Positions 23,373 to 31,727 of a stretch of 36,826 nt of DNA are shown one piece after another. The translations under genes and the position numbers were made by a program. The stretch is from Halorubrum ezzemoulense DSM 17463 (GTDB taxonomy: Archaea; Halobacteriota; Halobacteria; Halobacteriales; Haloferacaceae): positions 1 to 36,826 of the forward strand of contig NZ_NEDJ01000030.1 in assembly GCF_002114285.1 (NCBI RefSeq). The letters run 5' to 3'. The notes beneath the pieces are model-generated. The model had not been told where the DNA came from. It did no database searches and was given only the letters and a program-made list of their open reading frames with translations. The number at the start of each line of letters is the position of its first letter. The first letter of the stretch is position 1.

Positions 23373-23464
23373 GCGGCGCCGCGAGGCGGTTCCCGTGCGG
23401 CTGTCCGCTCCATCCGGTCGGGGCGACGACACAACACTTCTGACGGGGGCGAGTTGAGGCCGGC

Positions 23465-23737
23465 GTGACCGTGCGCGACGTGGTGACCGACAACCTCGGA
23501 TACGCCCTCCTCGGCGGTCCGGCGGTGGCCGTCCTCTCGGGGCTCGCCGGGGCGTCCGCCCTCGGGACGGCTGGCGGCGTCGCCTGCGGGACGGCGGCGT
23601 ACGGCCTCGGGTGGGTGCTCGCGGTCCGCCGGTCGACGGGAGACGCCGAACCGCCGTCGGGGGCCGACGAGGCCGACGGCCGTCGCGAGGGCGAGCTAGA
23701 GGCGCAGAAGGGGTCGTACGGCGGCGGTGGCGGATAG
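23465..23737 (+). CDS. Small two-helix membrane protein
   Basis: A 90-residue protein starting at GTG. Residues about 10-55 contain two hydrophobic segments (GYALLGGPAVAVLSGLAG and GGVACGTAAYGLGWVLAV). The rest is a polar tail ending in a run of glycines. A TATA-like ACAACACTTC (about 23431-23440) about 28 bp before the GTG supports a leaderless gene. It lies between srp54 and the MFS gene in the same direction. I do not recognise the family. Confidence 0.6.
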   Translation: MTVRDVVTDNLGYALLGGPAVAVLSGLAGASALGTAGGVACGTAAYGLGWVLAVRRSTGDAEPPSGADEADGRREGELEAQKGSYGGGGG

Positions 23738-23886
23738 CGCCCGCGCCGGCGTTCGCCATCGCGGCGGCAGGTAACGCGGCACGAGTACAGAGAACGCAAC
23801 GCGGCGACGGGAGCCCACACGCCGCGCGACCGCGGGCCGCCCGACGCTTCAGACCTTTTATGCCGTCGACCGGGCAAGAACGCCCG

Positions 23887-25128
23887 ATGCGCTCCCGTCG
23901 AATCGGCGAGTACGACGCCCTCCTCCTCGTCTCGCTCGTCTGGTTCCTCGGGAAGTTCGTCCGGTACCTCTTCCCGCCGCTGTTCGAGTCGATCCGGGGC
24001 ACCTACGGTGTGAGCAACGCGACCGTCGGGACCGCGTTCACCGGCTTCATGATCGTGTACGCGCTGTTACAGTTCCCGAGCGGTGCGGTCGCGGACCGGG
24101 TGGGTCCGGTACGGGTGATCGGCGCCGGCGCGCTCGTCGCGGGCGCGGGGTCGCTCGCGTTGGTGGTCGACGCCCCCTTCGCCGCGCTGGTGGCCGCGAT
24201 GCTCGTCATCGGCGCGGGGACGGGCGTCCACAAGACCGTCTCGGTGCGGCTGATCGCCCGCGTGTACCCCGCTCGCACCGGGCGGATGCTCGGCGCGCAC
24301 GACACGCTCGGCGCGATGGGCGGGGTCGCCGCGCCCGCGGTCGTCGTCGCCGTCCTCTCGGCGCCGCCCGCGCTCGCGGCCGTCCTCGCGCGCCTGCCCG
24401 GCGCCGACTGGCGCGCCCCCTTCCTGCTCACCGGGACGCTCGCCGTCGCGCTCGCGGCCGTCGCCACGGTCCGGCTCGCCGGATCCCCGGCGGCGACGGG
24501 GGCGGCGGACGAGGGCGACGACGGCGGCGATCCGGGGGCGCGCGACTACCTCCGGCTGTTCGGGGACGCCCGGTTCGCGGCGTTCGTCCTCGTGACGGTC
24601 GGCTTCTCGTTCGCCTACAACGGCCTCGTCGCGTTCCTGCCGCTGTACCTCTCCGAGGCGGTCGAGCTCGCGAGCCCGACGGCGAGCCTGCTGTACTCGC
24701 TCGTGTTCGCGATGACACTCGTCCAGCTCGTCACCGGTGATCTCTCTGACCGCGTCGGCCGCTTCCCCGTGATGGTCGCCACGCTCGGGCTGGCGGCCGC
24801 GACGCTCGTCGCCCTCGTCTCGCTCCCCGCGCTCGGCGGCGGCGCGCTCGCGGCCGGCGCGGTCGTCGCCGCCTTCGGCCTCGGGTCGCACGGCTTCCGC
24901 CCGGTCCGGGGCGCCTACCTGATGGAGCTGCTCCCCGAGCGGCTCGCCGGCGGCGGCCTCGGCGTGGTCCGGACGCTGCTCATGGGGGCCGGCGCGCTCG
25001 CGCCGAGCGCGGTCGGCGTCGTGGCCGACGCCGCCGGGTTCCGCCCGGCGTTCGCGCTGCTGGCCGTGTCGATGGGGGTCGCGGCGGCCGTCGCAGCCGG
25101 GCTCTGGCTGACCGAGTCGAGGGAGTGA
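23887..25128 (+). CDS. Major facilitator superfamily transporter
   Basis: About 413 residues with 12 hydrophobic segments in two six-helix halves. The MFS loop-2/3 signature is seen as GAVADRVGPVRVIGAGAL in the N-half and as GDLSDRVGRFPVMVATLG in the C-half. The central loop (about residue 200-220) is acidic and Gly/Asp-rich. The substrate is unknown; nothing nearby identifies it. I chose the ATG at 23887 (MRSRRIGEYDALLL) because a TATA-like CCTTTTATG (23854-23862) lies about 28 bp before it. That element overlaps the earlier in-frame ATG at 23860, so the earlier codon would not be transcribed. Confidence 0.9.
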   Translation: MRSRRIGEYDALLLVSLVWFLGKFVRYLFPPLFESIRGTYGVSNATVGTAFTGFMIVYALLQFPSGAVADRVGPVRVIGAGALVAGAGSLALVVDAPFAALVAAMLVIGAGTGVHKTVSVRLIARVYPARTGRMLGAHDTLGAMGGVAAPAVVVAVLSAPPALAAVLARLPGADWRAPFLLTGTLAVALAAVATVRLAGSPAATGAADEGDDGGDPGARDYLRLFGDARFAAFVLVTVGFSFAYNGLVAFLPLYLSEAVELASPTASLLYSLVFAMTLVQLVTGDLSDRVGRFPVMVATLGLAAATLVALVSLPALGGGALAAGAVVAAFGLGSHGFRPVRGAYLMELLPERLAGGGLGVVRTLLMGAGALAPSAVGVVADAAGFRPAFALLAVSMGVAAAVAAGLWLTESRE

Positions 25129-25135
25129 CGGCCGC

Positions 25136-26155
25136 TCACGCCTCGCCGTCGGTCTCGCGCAGGATGAACGGGCCGACTGAGAGGGTGCGCTTCGTCACCG
25201 TCGCGATCCGGAGGATGTAGGCTAAAAGCAGCGCGAACGGGACGAGCGAGACGGCGGCTGCGAGCGCCACCCAGAACGCGACGGCCTCGACGCCGAGGAT
25301 AGACCCGGCGTAGCGCTCGGCGTTGAAGAAGGCGACCATCGCCGCCGCCGTCAGCAGCGCCGGGACGGCGGACACGAGCATCCGCCGCGAGAGGTCGATC
25401 AGCTCCCACTGGAAGTACAGCGTCTTGAAGTGTTCGCGGGCGGGGCCGAACAGCCGCAGCGTCTCGATCAGGTCGTCGAGCGCCGCCGCCGCGGTCTCGT
25501 TCAGCGCCTCGCCGTGGCGCTCGCGGAGCCGCCGGGCCGCGAACAGCTTCCACGAGTAGTTGAAGTCGAGGACCGCCGATATCACCTCGAACGCGCCGAA
25601 CTGAGCCCCGTCGAGCCCGTCCGTCGTCCGGGCCGCGTTCTCCGCGATGGCGTCGGTCAGGTCGTCGGTCGCCCGGGCCAACTCCGCGTCGGTCGTCCCG
25701 GAGACGGCCTCGCGGAGGGCGGTCGCGCGGTCGCTCGCCGTCCGGACGAGCGCGCCGAGGAACGCCGCCGGCTCGGCGGGGCTGACCGGCTCGCCGAGGA
25801 CGGCCGCCGCGTCGTCCCGGAACGCCATCGCGCCGTCCATGCGCTCGCGCTGGTCGCCGACGGCGCCGAGCTCCTGTGAGAGCACGAGCTGGTGCAGCGT
25901 GAGCACGAGCGTGACGCCGGTGATCGTGGCCGTGAGGAGCCCTTGGAACAGCGTGTCGACGGAGTCGCCGCGGCGGAGGGTCTCGGCGGCGCCGGGCAGG
26001 ACGGCCCCGGCCGCCACCAGTCCGAGGAAGACGAGCGAGAGGATGACTGCCGTGACGAGCCGTCGGTCGGCGTCGAGCAGGAGCCACAGCGCGACGCGGC
26101 TCCTATCGGCGCGCTCGCGGACGCTGTCGTCCGGCGCGTCGCCCGTCTCGGCCAT
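25136..26155 (-). CDS. Four-helix membrane protein of unknown function
   Basis: A 339-residue protein with two hydrophobic segments near residues 38-60 and 70-95 and two more near 245-300. These flank a mainly helical soluble region that includes MDGAMAFRDDAAAVLGEPVS and LRLFGPAREHFKTLYFQWEL. The topology suggests a membrane sensor or channel-like protein, but there is no diagnostic motif and I do not recognise the family. The start at 26155 is supported by a TATA-like GGCTTTTTCG (about 26182-26191) 27-30 bp upstream. It is convergent with the MFS gene; only 7 bp separate the two stops. Confidence 0.7.
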   Translation of the reverse strand: MAETGDAPDDSVRERADRSRVALWLLLDADRRLVTAVILSLVFLGLVAAGAVLPGAAETLRRGDSVDTLFQGLLTATITGVTLVLTLHQLVLSQELGAVGDQRERMDGAMAFRDDAAAVLGEPVSPAEPAAFLGALVRTASDRATALREAVSGTTDAELARATDDLTDAIAENAARTTDGLDGAQFGAFEVISAVLDFNYSWKLFAARRLRERHGEALNETAAAALDDLIETLRLFGPAREHFKTLYFQWELIDLSRRMLVSAVPALLTAAAMVAFFNAERYAGSILGVEAVAFWVALAAAVSLVPFALLLAYILRIATVTKRTLSVGPFILRETDGEA

Positions 26156-26228
26156 GTCTCGGAGTCCCGGGCCGGGGCGAAAAAGCCTCCGGGGTCGCCT
26201 CCGAACGCCGCCCCGGCGCGCACCCACC

Positions 26229-26651
26229 TCAGTCGAGCGTTCCGGGATCGAACGCCGCCGGGTCGAACTCGTGCTCGCGGAGTCGGTCGGGATCGACCGC
26301 GCGCAGCACGGACTCGTCCGTCGCTTCGAGGACGACCGGCGGGGCGACGCCCGCCTCGGCGGCCTCCAGCCACCGGCCGACGCAGAGGCACCAGCGGTCG
26401 CCCGGCTCCAGCCCGGGGAACTCGAACTCGGGGCGGGGGGTGATCAGGTCGTTGCCGCGGTCGCGGCTGTACCGAAGGAACTCGGCCGTGACGACCGCAC
26501 AGAGTGTGTGCTCGCCGGCGTCGCCGTCCACGTCGCGACAGTGTCCGTCCCGCAGGTAGCCGGTCGTCGGGTCGCGGCCGCAGGGGGCCAGTTCGCCCCC
26601 GAGGACGTTTCGGTCCGCCGTGCCGTCGGCGCCGCCGTGGTCGCTCGACAT
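26229..26651 (-). CDS. DUF2237 family protein
   Basis: A 140-residue cysteine-containing protein. The family core is clear: NVLGGELAPCGRDPTTGYLR, then GHCRDVDGDAGEHTLCAVVT, then GNDLITPRPEFEFPGLEPGD and RWCLCVGRWLEA. Conserved cysteines are Cys24, Cys38, Cys51, Cys88 and Cys90, which suggest metal binding or a redox site. The family is widespread and, as far as I know, uncharacterised. The C-terminal 45 residues are an acidic haloarchaeal extension. The ATG at 26651 follows a TATA-like GCTTATTCC (about 26675-26683) at 27 bp. It is divergent from polX. Confidence 0.88.
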   Translation of the reverse strand: MSSDHGGADGTADRNVLGGELAPCGRDPTTGYLRDGHCRDVDGDAGEHTLCAVVTAEFLRYSRDRGNDLITPRPEFEFPGLEPGDRWCLCVGRWLEAAEAGVAPPVVLEATDESVLRAVDPDRLREHEFDPAAFDPGTLD

Positions 26652-26766
26652 ACTACCGGGTTCGGTCTCGGTCGGAATAAGCGACCGGTCGACGTGGCCC
26701 GCGGACGGCGCCGATCGCGGGCGTTCGCCCGGCGGTATAAGTGCCGTCCCGCCGAACGGTCGCGTG

Positions 26767-28575
26767 ATGAGCCGGAACGACGAGGTCGCGACGCGGTTGG
26801 AGGAGTTCGCCGACCTCCTCGAGGCGACGGGCGTCGAGTACAAACCGACCGCCTACCGACGGGCGGCCGAGAACGTCCGCGACCACCCGGCGCCGATCGA
26901 GGGGCTCGCGGCCGGCGGCGAGGACGCGGTCGCCGAGATCGACCGCGTCGGCGACGCCATCGCCGCGAAGATCGTCGAGTACGTCGAGACCGGCGAGATC
27001 GGAGAATTAACCGAGCTCCGCGAGGAGCTGCCCGTCGACATGGCCGGGCTGACCGCGGTGGAGGGCGTCGGGCCGAATACGGTCGGCTCGCTGTACGACG
27101 CGCTCGGGATCAGCGACCTCGACGAGCTGGAGACCGCCGCCGAGGCGGAGGAGATCCGGGAGGTCTCCGGCTTCGGGGCCAAGACGGAGGAGAACATCCT
27201 CGACAACATCCCGTTCGCGCGCGAGGCCCGCGAGCGGACCCGCCTCGGCGACGCCCGGCCGGTCGCGGACGACGCGCTCGCGTACCTCGCCGACCGCGAC
27301 GCCGTCGAGTCGGTCGAGGTGTGCGGCTCGATCCGGCGGTGGAAGCCGACGATCGGGGACATCGACCTGCTCGTCGCCAGCGAGGAGCGCGATCCAATCG
27401 TCGAGGCGTTCACCCACTGGGAGGCCGCGGACGCGACGATCGAGGCGGGCACCGGGAAGGCGAGCGTGCGCGCGGACGGCACCCGCGTCGACCTCCGGAT
27501 CGTCGACCCCGACGAGTTCGGCGCCGCGCTCCAGTACTTCACCGGGTCGCGGGCACATAACGTCGCCGTCCGCAACCGCGCGATCGACCGCGGGCGCAAG
27601 CTGAACGAGTACGGGCTCTTCGACGTGAGCGACGCGGAGGGCGAGGCGGCCGACGACGACGCGGAAGGCGAGGCGGCCGACGGAGCCGCCGCGGACGGCG
27701 CGGAGGCCGACGCGACGCGTGCCGGCGAGCGCATCGCGGGGGAGAGCGAGGACGAGGTCTACCGCGCGCTCGACATGGACCCGGTCTCGCCGGAGCTCCG
27801 GGAGGACCGCGGCGAGGTCGAGGCCGCCGCCGAGGGTCGCCTGCCGCCGCTCGTCGGGCCGGACGAGCTCCGCGGCGACCTCCACACCCACACCGACTGG
27901 TCCGACGGCGGTTTCTCGATCGCCGAGATGGCCGCGGCGGCCGAAGAACGCGGCTACGACTACCACGTCGTCACCGACCACGCGACCGGACCGGGAATGG
28001 TGGGCGGCGTCGGGCTCGACGAGTCCGACATCGAGGCGCAGGCCGCGGCGGTCGCCGAGGCGGCCGACGAAGTCGATATCCCGCTCCTCCACGGGATCGA
28101 GGCGAACATCGACGCCGGCGGCGACCTCTCGACCGACGACGAGACGCTCGCCGCCCTCGACTTGGTCGTCGCGTCGCCGCACGCCGCGCTCGGGCAGGAC
28201 GCCGAGGCGGCCACCGAGCGACTGGTCCGGGCGGTCGAGCACCCTCACGTCGACGTGCTCGGCCACCCGACCGGCCGGTTGATCAACGAGCGACCGGGGC
28301 TCGACCCGGACGTGGAAGCGGTCGCCGAGGCGGCGTCCGCGTCGGGCACCGCCATCGAGGTGAACGCGAACCCCGCCCGGCTCGACGCCGACGGCGAGTT
28401 CGTCCGGGCCGCGGTCGAGGCGGGCGCGACGATCGCCGTCAACACCGACGCGCACGCCCCGCGCGAACTCGACAACGCGCGGTACGGCGTCCACACCGCG
28501 CGGCGGGGGTGGGCGCGGGCCGCCGACGTGCTCAACGCGCGCTCGCTCGACGGGCTCCGGTCGTTCCTGCTGTAG
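26767..28575 (+). CDS. polX: Family X DNA polymerase with PHP exonuclease domain (PolX)
   Basis: A repair polymerase that fills short gaps and usually carries 3'-5' exonuclease or phosphatase activity in its PHP domain. In 602 residues: an 8-kDa-like helix-hairpin-helix region (1-150, with VEGVGPNTVGSLYDALG), the polymerase palm with GSIRRWKPTIGDIDLL (Asp198, Asp200) and a third carboxylate Asp242 (VDLRIVD), then the PHP domain from about 370 with DLHTHTDWSDG, VTDHA, LHGIEANID, SPHAALG, GHPTGR and NTDAH. Residues about 288-322 between the two parts are a low-complexity Ala/Glu/Asp/Gly linker. The ATG is preceded at 27-30 bp by GGTATAAG (26733-26740). The Mut7-C gene follows immediately after the stop. 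Confidence 0.95.
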   Translation: MSRNDEVATRLEEFADLLEATGVEYKPTAYRRAAENVRDHPAPIEGLAAGGEDAVAEIDRVGDAIAAKIVEYVETGEIGELTELREELPVDMAGLTAVEGVGPNTVGSLYDALGISDLDELETAAEAEEIREVSGFGAKTEENILDNIPFAREARERTRLGDARPVADDALAYLADRDAVESVEVCGSIRRWKPTIGDIDLLVASEERDPIVEAFTHWEAADATIEAGTGKASVRADGTRVDLRIVDPDEFGAALQYFTGSRAHNVAVRNRAIDRGRKLNEYGLFDVSDAEGEAADDDAEGEAADGAAADGAEADATRAGERIAGESEDEVYRALDMDPVSPELREDRGEVEAAAEGRLPPLVGPDELRGDLHTHTDWSDGGFSIAEMAAAAEERGYDYHVVTDHATGPGMVGGVGLDESDIEAQAAAVAEAADEVDIPLLHGIEANIDAGGDLSTDDETLAALDLVVASPHAALGQDAEAATERLVRAVEHPHVDVLGHPTGRLINERPGLDPDVEAVAEAASASGTAIEVNANPARLDADGEFVRAAVEAGATIAVNTDAHAPRELDNARYGVHTARRGWARAADVLNARSLDGLRSFLL

Positions 28576-29103
28576 ATGACGGACCGGGACGGGAGCGCCC
28601 CCTCGGCCGCCGACCGCCCGCCGGTCCTGCTCGACGTGATGTGCGGGAAGCTCGCCACCTACCTCCGGCTCTGCGGGTACGACGCCGCCTACGCGCTCGA
28701 CCGGGGGATCGAGGCCGACGACCGGCTCCGCGAGGTCGCGGCCGCCGAGGACCGCGTCCTCCTCACTCGGGACCGCGACCTCGCGGACCGCGCCCCCCGC
28801 GGCGACCCCGCCGTCGACGCCGTCCTCCTCGCCGAGCGCGACGTGCTCGACCAGCTCCGGGAACTCGCCGCCGCCGGTCTCCGCGTCGAACTCGCCGACG
28901 AGCCGACGCGGTGCGGCTCGTGTAACGGGCCCGTCGAGCGCGTCGACTCGCTCGAAGTCGGCGACCCGTCAGCCGACCGTCCGGAGTACGTCCCGGACGA
29001 CGTAGGGTCGGAGCGCCCGGGGTGGCGCTGTACCGAGTGCGGCCAGTGGTTCTGGAAAGGGGGGCACTGGGACGACGTGGCGGCGCGGCTCGACGAGATC
29101 TGA
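28576..29103 (+). CDS. Mut7-C (PIN-like) ribonuclease-domain protein with zinc ribbon
   Basis: A 175-residue protein of the Mut7-C family, a PIN-related nuclease fold named after the C-terminal part of nematode Mut-7. The motif VLLDVMCGKLATYLRLCGYD has acidic Asp20 and Asp36. RVLLTRDRDLADRA supplies Asp66 and Asp68. A C-terminal zinc ribbon follows: RCGSCNGPVE with Cys113 and Cys116, then RCTECGQWFWKGGHW with Cys152 and Cys155. Archaeal members are thought to act on RNA, but the substrate is unknown. The ATG directly follows the polX TAG with no gap, so the two are almost certainly co-transcribed. That suggests a nucleic-acid processing role linked to polX. Confidence 0.87.
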   Translation: MTDRDGSAPSAADRPPVLLDVMCGKLATYLRLCGYDAAYALDRGIEADDRLREVAAAEDRVLLTRDRDLADRAPRGDPAVDAVLLAERDVLDQLRELAAAGLRVELADEPTRCGSCNGPVERVDSLEVGDPSADRPEYVPDDVGSERPGWRCTECGQWFWKGGHWDDVAARLDEI

Positions 29104-29154
29104 CCGCCCCGCCGAGCGTAACCGGTTTGCCCGCCCGACGCGTAGTCGTCGCCA

Positions 29155-29799
29155 ATGGAACGCGAAGGGGCCGTCGACCGTCTGGAGTCGCTCGTCGACC
29201 GCGTCGCGGGCGAACCGATGCCGGTGCCCGTCCGCGAGGTGTGGGCGTTCGGCGACGTGGCGCTCGGACTCGACCCGGTCGACCGGCTCGACGTCTATCT
29301 CACCAAGGACGTGATCATGGGCGGCGACGGCGACGCGGCCGCGGCGTTCGAGGCCGAGTACGGCGTGAAGGGCGTCGGCACCACCGTCGACGCCGAGTGG
29401 GCCGAGGCGCACCCGGACCGCGTGCGGACGAGCGACAACGGGTACGCCGCACCCGAGAAGTGCCTCGCGGCCGAACTCCTTGACGACGACGAGCCGATCC
29501 ACTTGGAGGTGTGTAACGCGGGCTTCGAGGACAACGTCCGGCAGCGCCTGAAGGGCGCGCTCGCCCGGGACGCCTACGAGGAGGTGCTCGACCCCCGCGG
29601 GGTCTGCCTGTGGGTCGACGGCGAGCGCGACGACGAGGCCTTCGACCGCCTCCGCGAGGCCTCGCTCGCGATGCCGACGCTACCCGCCGCGCTCGGGATG
29701 CTCGGCGCCGACGAGGAGGCCGCGACCGAGGCCGCGGACGTGTTGAAACGACAGCGCACAGAGCAGGAGGGCGCCTCGGTTCGCGGCGACATGGTGTAA
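29155..29799 (+). CDS. Uncharacterised haloarchaeal protein, possibly nucleotidyltransferase-like
   Basis: A 214-residue soluble protein. The segment VREVWAFGDVALGLDPVDRL followed by DVYLTKDV looks faintly like the start of a nucleotidyltransferase fold, with a small-residue turn followed by Asp-x-Leu/Asp strands, but the usual GS and DxD residues are not clean. Later parts include ECNAGF-like HLEVCNAGFEDNVRQRLKGA and DPRGVCLWVDGERDDEAFDR. I believe it belongs to a haloarchaea-only DUF (perhaps DUF7095), from memory only. It lies 51 bp after the Mut7-C gene in the same direction. Its promoter is weak, so it may share the polX transcript. The repeat element begins right after its stop. Confidence 0.7.
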   Translation: MEREGAVDRLESLVDRVAGEPMPVPVREVWAFGDVALGLDPVDRLDVYLTKDVIMGGDGDAAAAFEAEYGVKGVGTTVDAEWAEAHPDRVRTSDNGYAAPEKCLAAELLDDDEPIHLEVCNAGFEDNVRQRLKGALARDAYEEVLDPRGVCLWVDGERDDEAFDRLREASLAMPTLPAALGMLGADEEAATEAADVLKRQRTEQEGASVRGDMV

Positions 29800-30272
29800 G
29801 GCGGACGCACCGCGACGCTATTTATAAATCGAACCCGGTGCGGTGGCGCGCGCCTCCGAGCGGCCGCCCTCGGCGGCCGCGAGACAGCACGCGCGAGGGA
29901 GTCGGCCGGCCGGAGCGAAGCGGAGGCCGGCCGACGAGGCTGGGGCGGCGTGAGGCGCGGTGCGGGGCGGGACTCAAAGTGGCAGTCGCGAGGGCGAAGT
30001 ACGGCGCAGTACGCACCGCAGCGAGCAACGCGAGCGAGGAGCGCAACGAGCCGCGCGAGCGAGGAGCGCAACGAGCCGCGCGAGCCCTCGCGGCTGGGGC
30101 TTTGGAGGAGTTCGCCGCCGATCTACAACCAGTCATTTATACCCGGACGGCTGGGGCTTTGGCGGTGTCGGCCGCCGATCTGCTACCGTTCATTTATCTA
30201 TCAAATTCGGAATCAGCCTCTCTGGCTTATAAACAACCGCCCGTCGGCGTCGGTTCTGGTTTCCTCTTTCTC
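29800..30272. repeat. Hairpin-rich intergenic repeat element, copy 2
   Basis: No protein gene is credible here. In order: a TATA-like TATTTATAAAT (about 29819-29829) lying inside the inverted arms CACCGC/GCGGTG; hairpin 29860-29866/29874-29880; a perfect 11-bp hairpin GTCGGCCGGCC (29901-29911)/29925-29935; a stretch at 29955-29985 matching window positions 1-30; the long stem 29983-29995/30084-30096 (CAGTCGCGAGGGC with one G-T pair); a loop holding a 25-bp exact tandem duplication (30031-30055 and 30056-30080); then two 57-bp units from 30091 and 30148, each beginning CGGCTGGGGCTTTGG and ending in a TATA-like CATTTAT. The same stem and box occur in copy 1. A structured RNA or a non-autonomous mobile element would both fit. 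Confidence 0.75.
30091..30204. repeat. Two 57-bp units with CGGCTGGGGCTTTGG box and TATA-like tail
   Basis: Unit 1 at 30091-30147 and unit 2 at 30148-30204 share CGGCTGGGGCTTTGG, a later GCCGCCGATCT, and CATTTAT. A third member lies at 127-170 in copy 1, where the CATTTAT end is not conserved. Confidence 0.8.
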
Positions 30273-31079
30273 TCAGCTCGCTCGTCCGACCGTCACGTCG
30301 AACGGGACGTACTCGACGCGTTCGTACTCCGCGGCGCCGATGGCGTCGACGACCTCGCGGCCCATCTCGCGCCAGCGCCCGCGGAGGTCGTCGTACGCGC
30401 GCTCGGAGGTCGCGGCCACCAACTCGTCGCGGTGGTCGGCCAGCCCCGCGCCGGAGGCCTTCCGCGCCGCCGACCGCAGCGCGGCCTCGGCGTACGGCGG
30501 CTCGGTCCGCTTCTCGTGGACGTAGCGCCGAGTGCGCACGTCGACGAGTCCCGCCGCGTCGAACGCCTCGCGGACCCGGTCGCCGAGCGCCACGTCGGTG
30601 TCCACCCCGTCGACGTACGCCTCGCGGGCCTCGCGCTCCAGTCGCTCCTCGGCGTCGACCGTCGAGGCCACCCGCACGTCGGCGTTGTCCGGCTCGACCG
30701 CGGCGACGAGGTCCCCGGAGACGCGGGCGAGCTCTCGGACCGCGGCGGTCGGGTCCGGGAGGTTGATCAGCAGGGCCTGACAGGCGGCCAGGTCGACCGC
30801 GTCGTCATCGACCGGGAGCCGCGTGGCGTCGCCCGCGAGGTAGCCGATCCGGCTGTCGCTCTCCTCGCGGGCGACCGAGAGGAGCTCTCGGTCCGCGTCG
30901 ACGCCGAGTACGTCCGCGTCCGTCTCCGCGGCCAGCACGCGGGTCAGCTCTCCGGTACCGCAGCCGACATCGAGGGCGCGCTCGCGGCTCGATAGCTCCA
31001 AGTCGGCGAGCGCGTCGCGGCCGTCCTCCCACATCCCGCGGCGGGTGTGTTCGAGGTACTCGGCGGAGAAGCGTCGCAC
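30273..31079 (-). CDS. SAM-dependent methyltransferase (class I)
   Basis: A 268-residue class I methyltransferase. Motif I is ALDVGCGTGELTRVL (about 35-49), the ribose-binding acidic residue is in VLGVDADRELL, and motif II/III are YLAGDATRLPVDDDAVDLA and QALLINLPDPTAAVREL. The C-terminal half is helical and Arg/Glu-rich without a substrate signature, so it could act on a small molecule, tRNA or a quinone. The start is a GTG at 31079. A TATA-like GTTTATTTTCG (about 31101-31111 on this strand) lies 27 bp upstream, supporting a leaderless GTG start. Its 3' end meets repeat element copy 2. Confidence 0.86.
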   Translation of the reverse strand: MRRFSAEYLEHTRRGMWEDGRDALADLELSSRERALDVGCGTGELTRVLAAETDADVLGVDADRELLSVAREESDSRIGYLAGDATRLPVDDDAVDLAACQALLINLPDPTAAVRELARVSGDLVAAVEPDNADVRVASTVDAEERLEREAREAYVDGVDTDVALGDRVREAFDAAGLVDVRTRRYVHEKRTEPPYAEAALRSAARKASGAGLADHRDELVAATSERAYDDLRGRWREMGREVVDAIGAAEYERVEYVPFDVTVGRAS

Positions 31080-31148
31080 GCCCCCGTTTCGGCGCGGGCG
31101 AAAATAAACGTCCGGAGATCGACCGCCGCTCGATTCCCGGTCGGGCCG

Positions 31149-31643
31149 TCACGGCTCGTCGGCGTCCCCCTCGCCGCCGTCCGTCTCCCCTCCGCTGCCG
31201 TGGCCGCCGAATCCCAGCATGTCGGCGGCGAGGACGGCGGTCACCCCGGCGCAGTAGCCGACAAACGCGCTGCTCAGCCCGATCGCGGCGAAGCTCACCG
31301 TCACGTCGCCGAGCGCCGGGTTCCCGCCGTTGACGCCGGGGACGCCGACCACCGTCCCGACGAGGACGAACCCCCCGAGGACGACCGCCGGCACGACGCC
31401 GACGGTCAGACAGGCCGGCCCCCCGCAGCGCGCGTACGCCCCGGCGGCGGCCAGCGGCCCGGGCGCGTAGAACACTAACGGCGGGAGGAGCCGGTCGGTC
31501 AGCGCGGCCGCCGTCGTCGCGCCGACCGACTCGGCGACGAAGGCGGCGACGAGCACGAGGGCCACGACCCCGGCGAATCCGACCACCAGTCCGACCGCGC
31601 GGCCGCGGCGACGGCCAACCAGCAGCGCTCTCGTGGTGGACAT
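31149..31643 (-). CDS. Membrane protein, unknown function
   Basis: A 164-residue protein with four hydrophobic segments: about 17-38, 50-68, 78-100 and 115-140. A Gly/Asp/Glu-rich tail follows. A loop contains ARCGGPACLTVG with two cysteines. The N-terminus is short and basic (TTRALLVGRRRGR), which suggests it lies inside the cell. I do not recognise the family. A TATA-like GTTTTAAGTTATC (about 31663-31675) lies 28 bp before the ATG, a clear leaderless promoter, which supports expression. Confidence 0.75.
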   Translation of the reverse strand: MSTTRALLVGRRRGRAVGLVVGFAGVVALVLVAAFVAESVGATTAAALTDRLLPPLVFYAPGPLAAAGAYARCGGPACLTVGVVPAVVLGGFVLVGTVVGVPGVNGGNPALGDVTVSFAAIGLSSAFVGYCAGVTAVLAADMLGFGGHGSGGETDGGEGDADEP

Positions 31644-31727
31644 GCCCGCGGATCGCCCGCGAGATAACTTAAAACTGCGTCGGACGGACGGCGTCCGCGG
31701 AGACGGCGGCGTCTCGGTCGCGGTGCC

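Noticed and set aside
29819-29829. TATTTATAAAT as the promoter of a protein gene
   Set aside because: No reasonable coding frame follows for several hundred bases; it is kept only as a possible promoter of a repeat-derived RNA.
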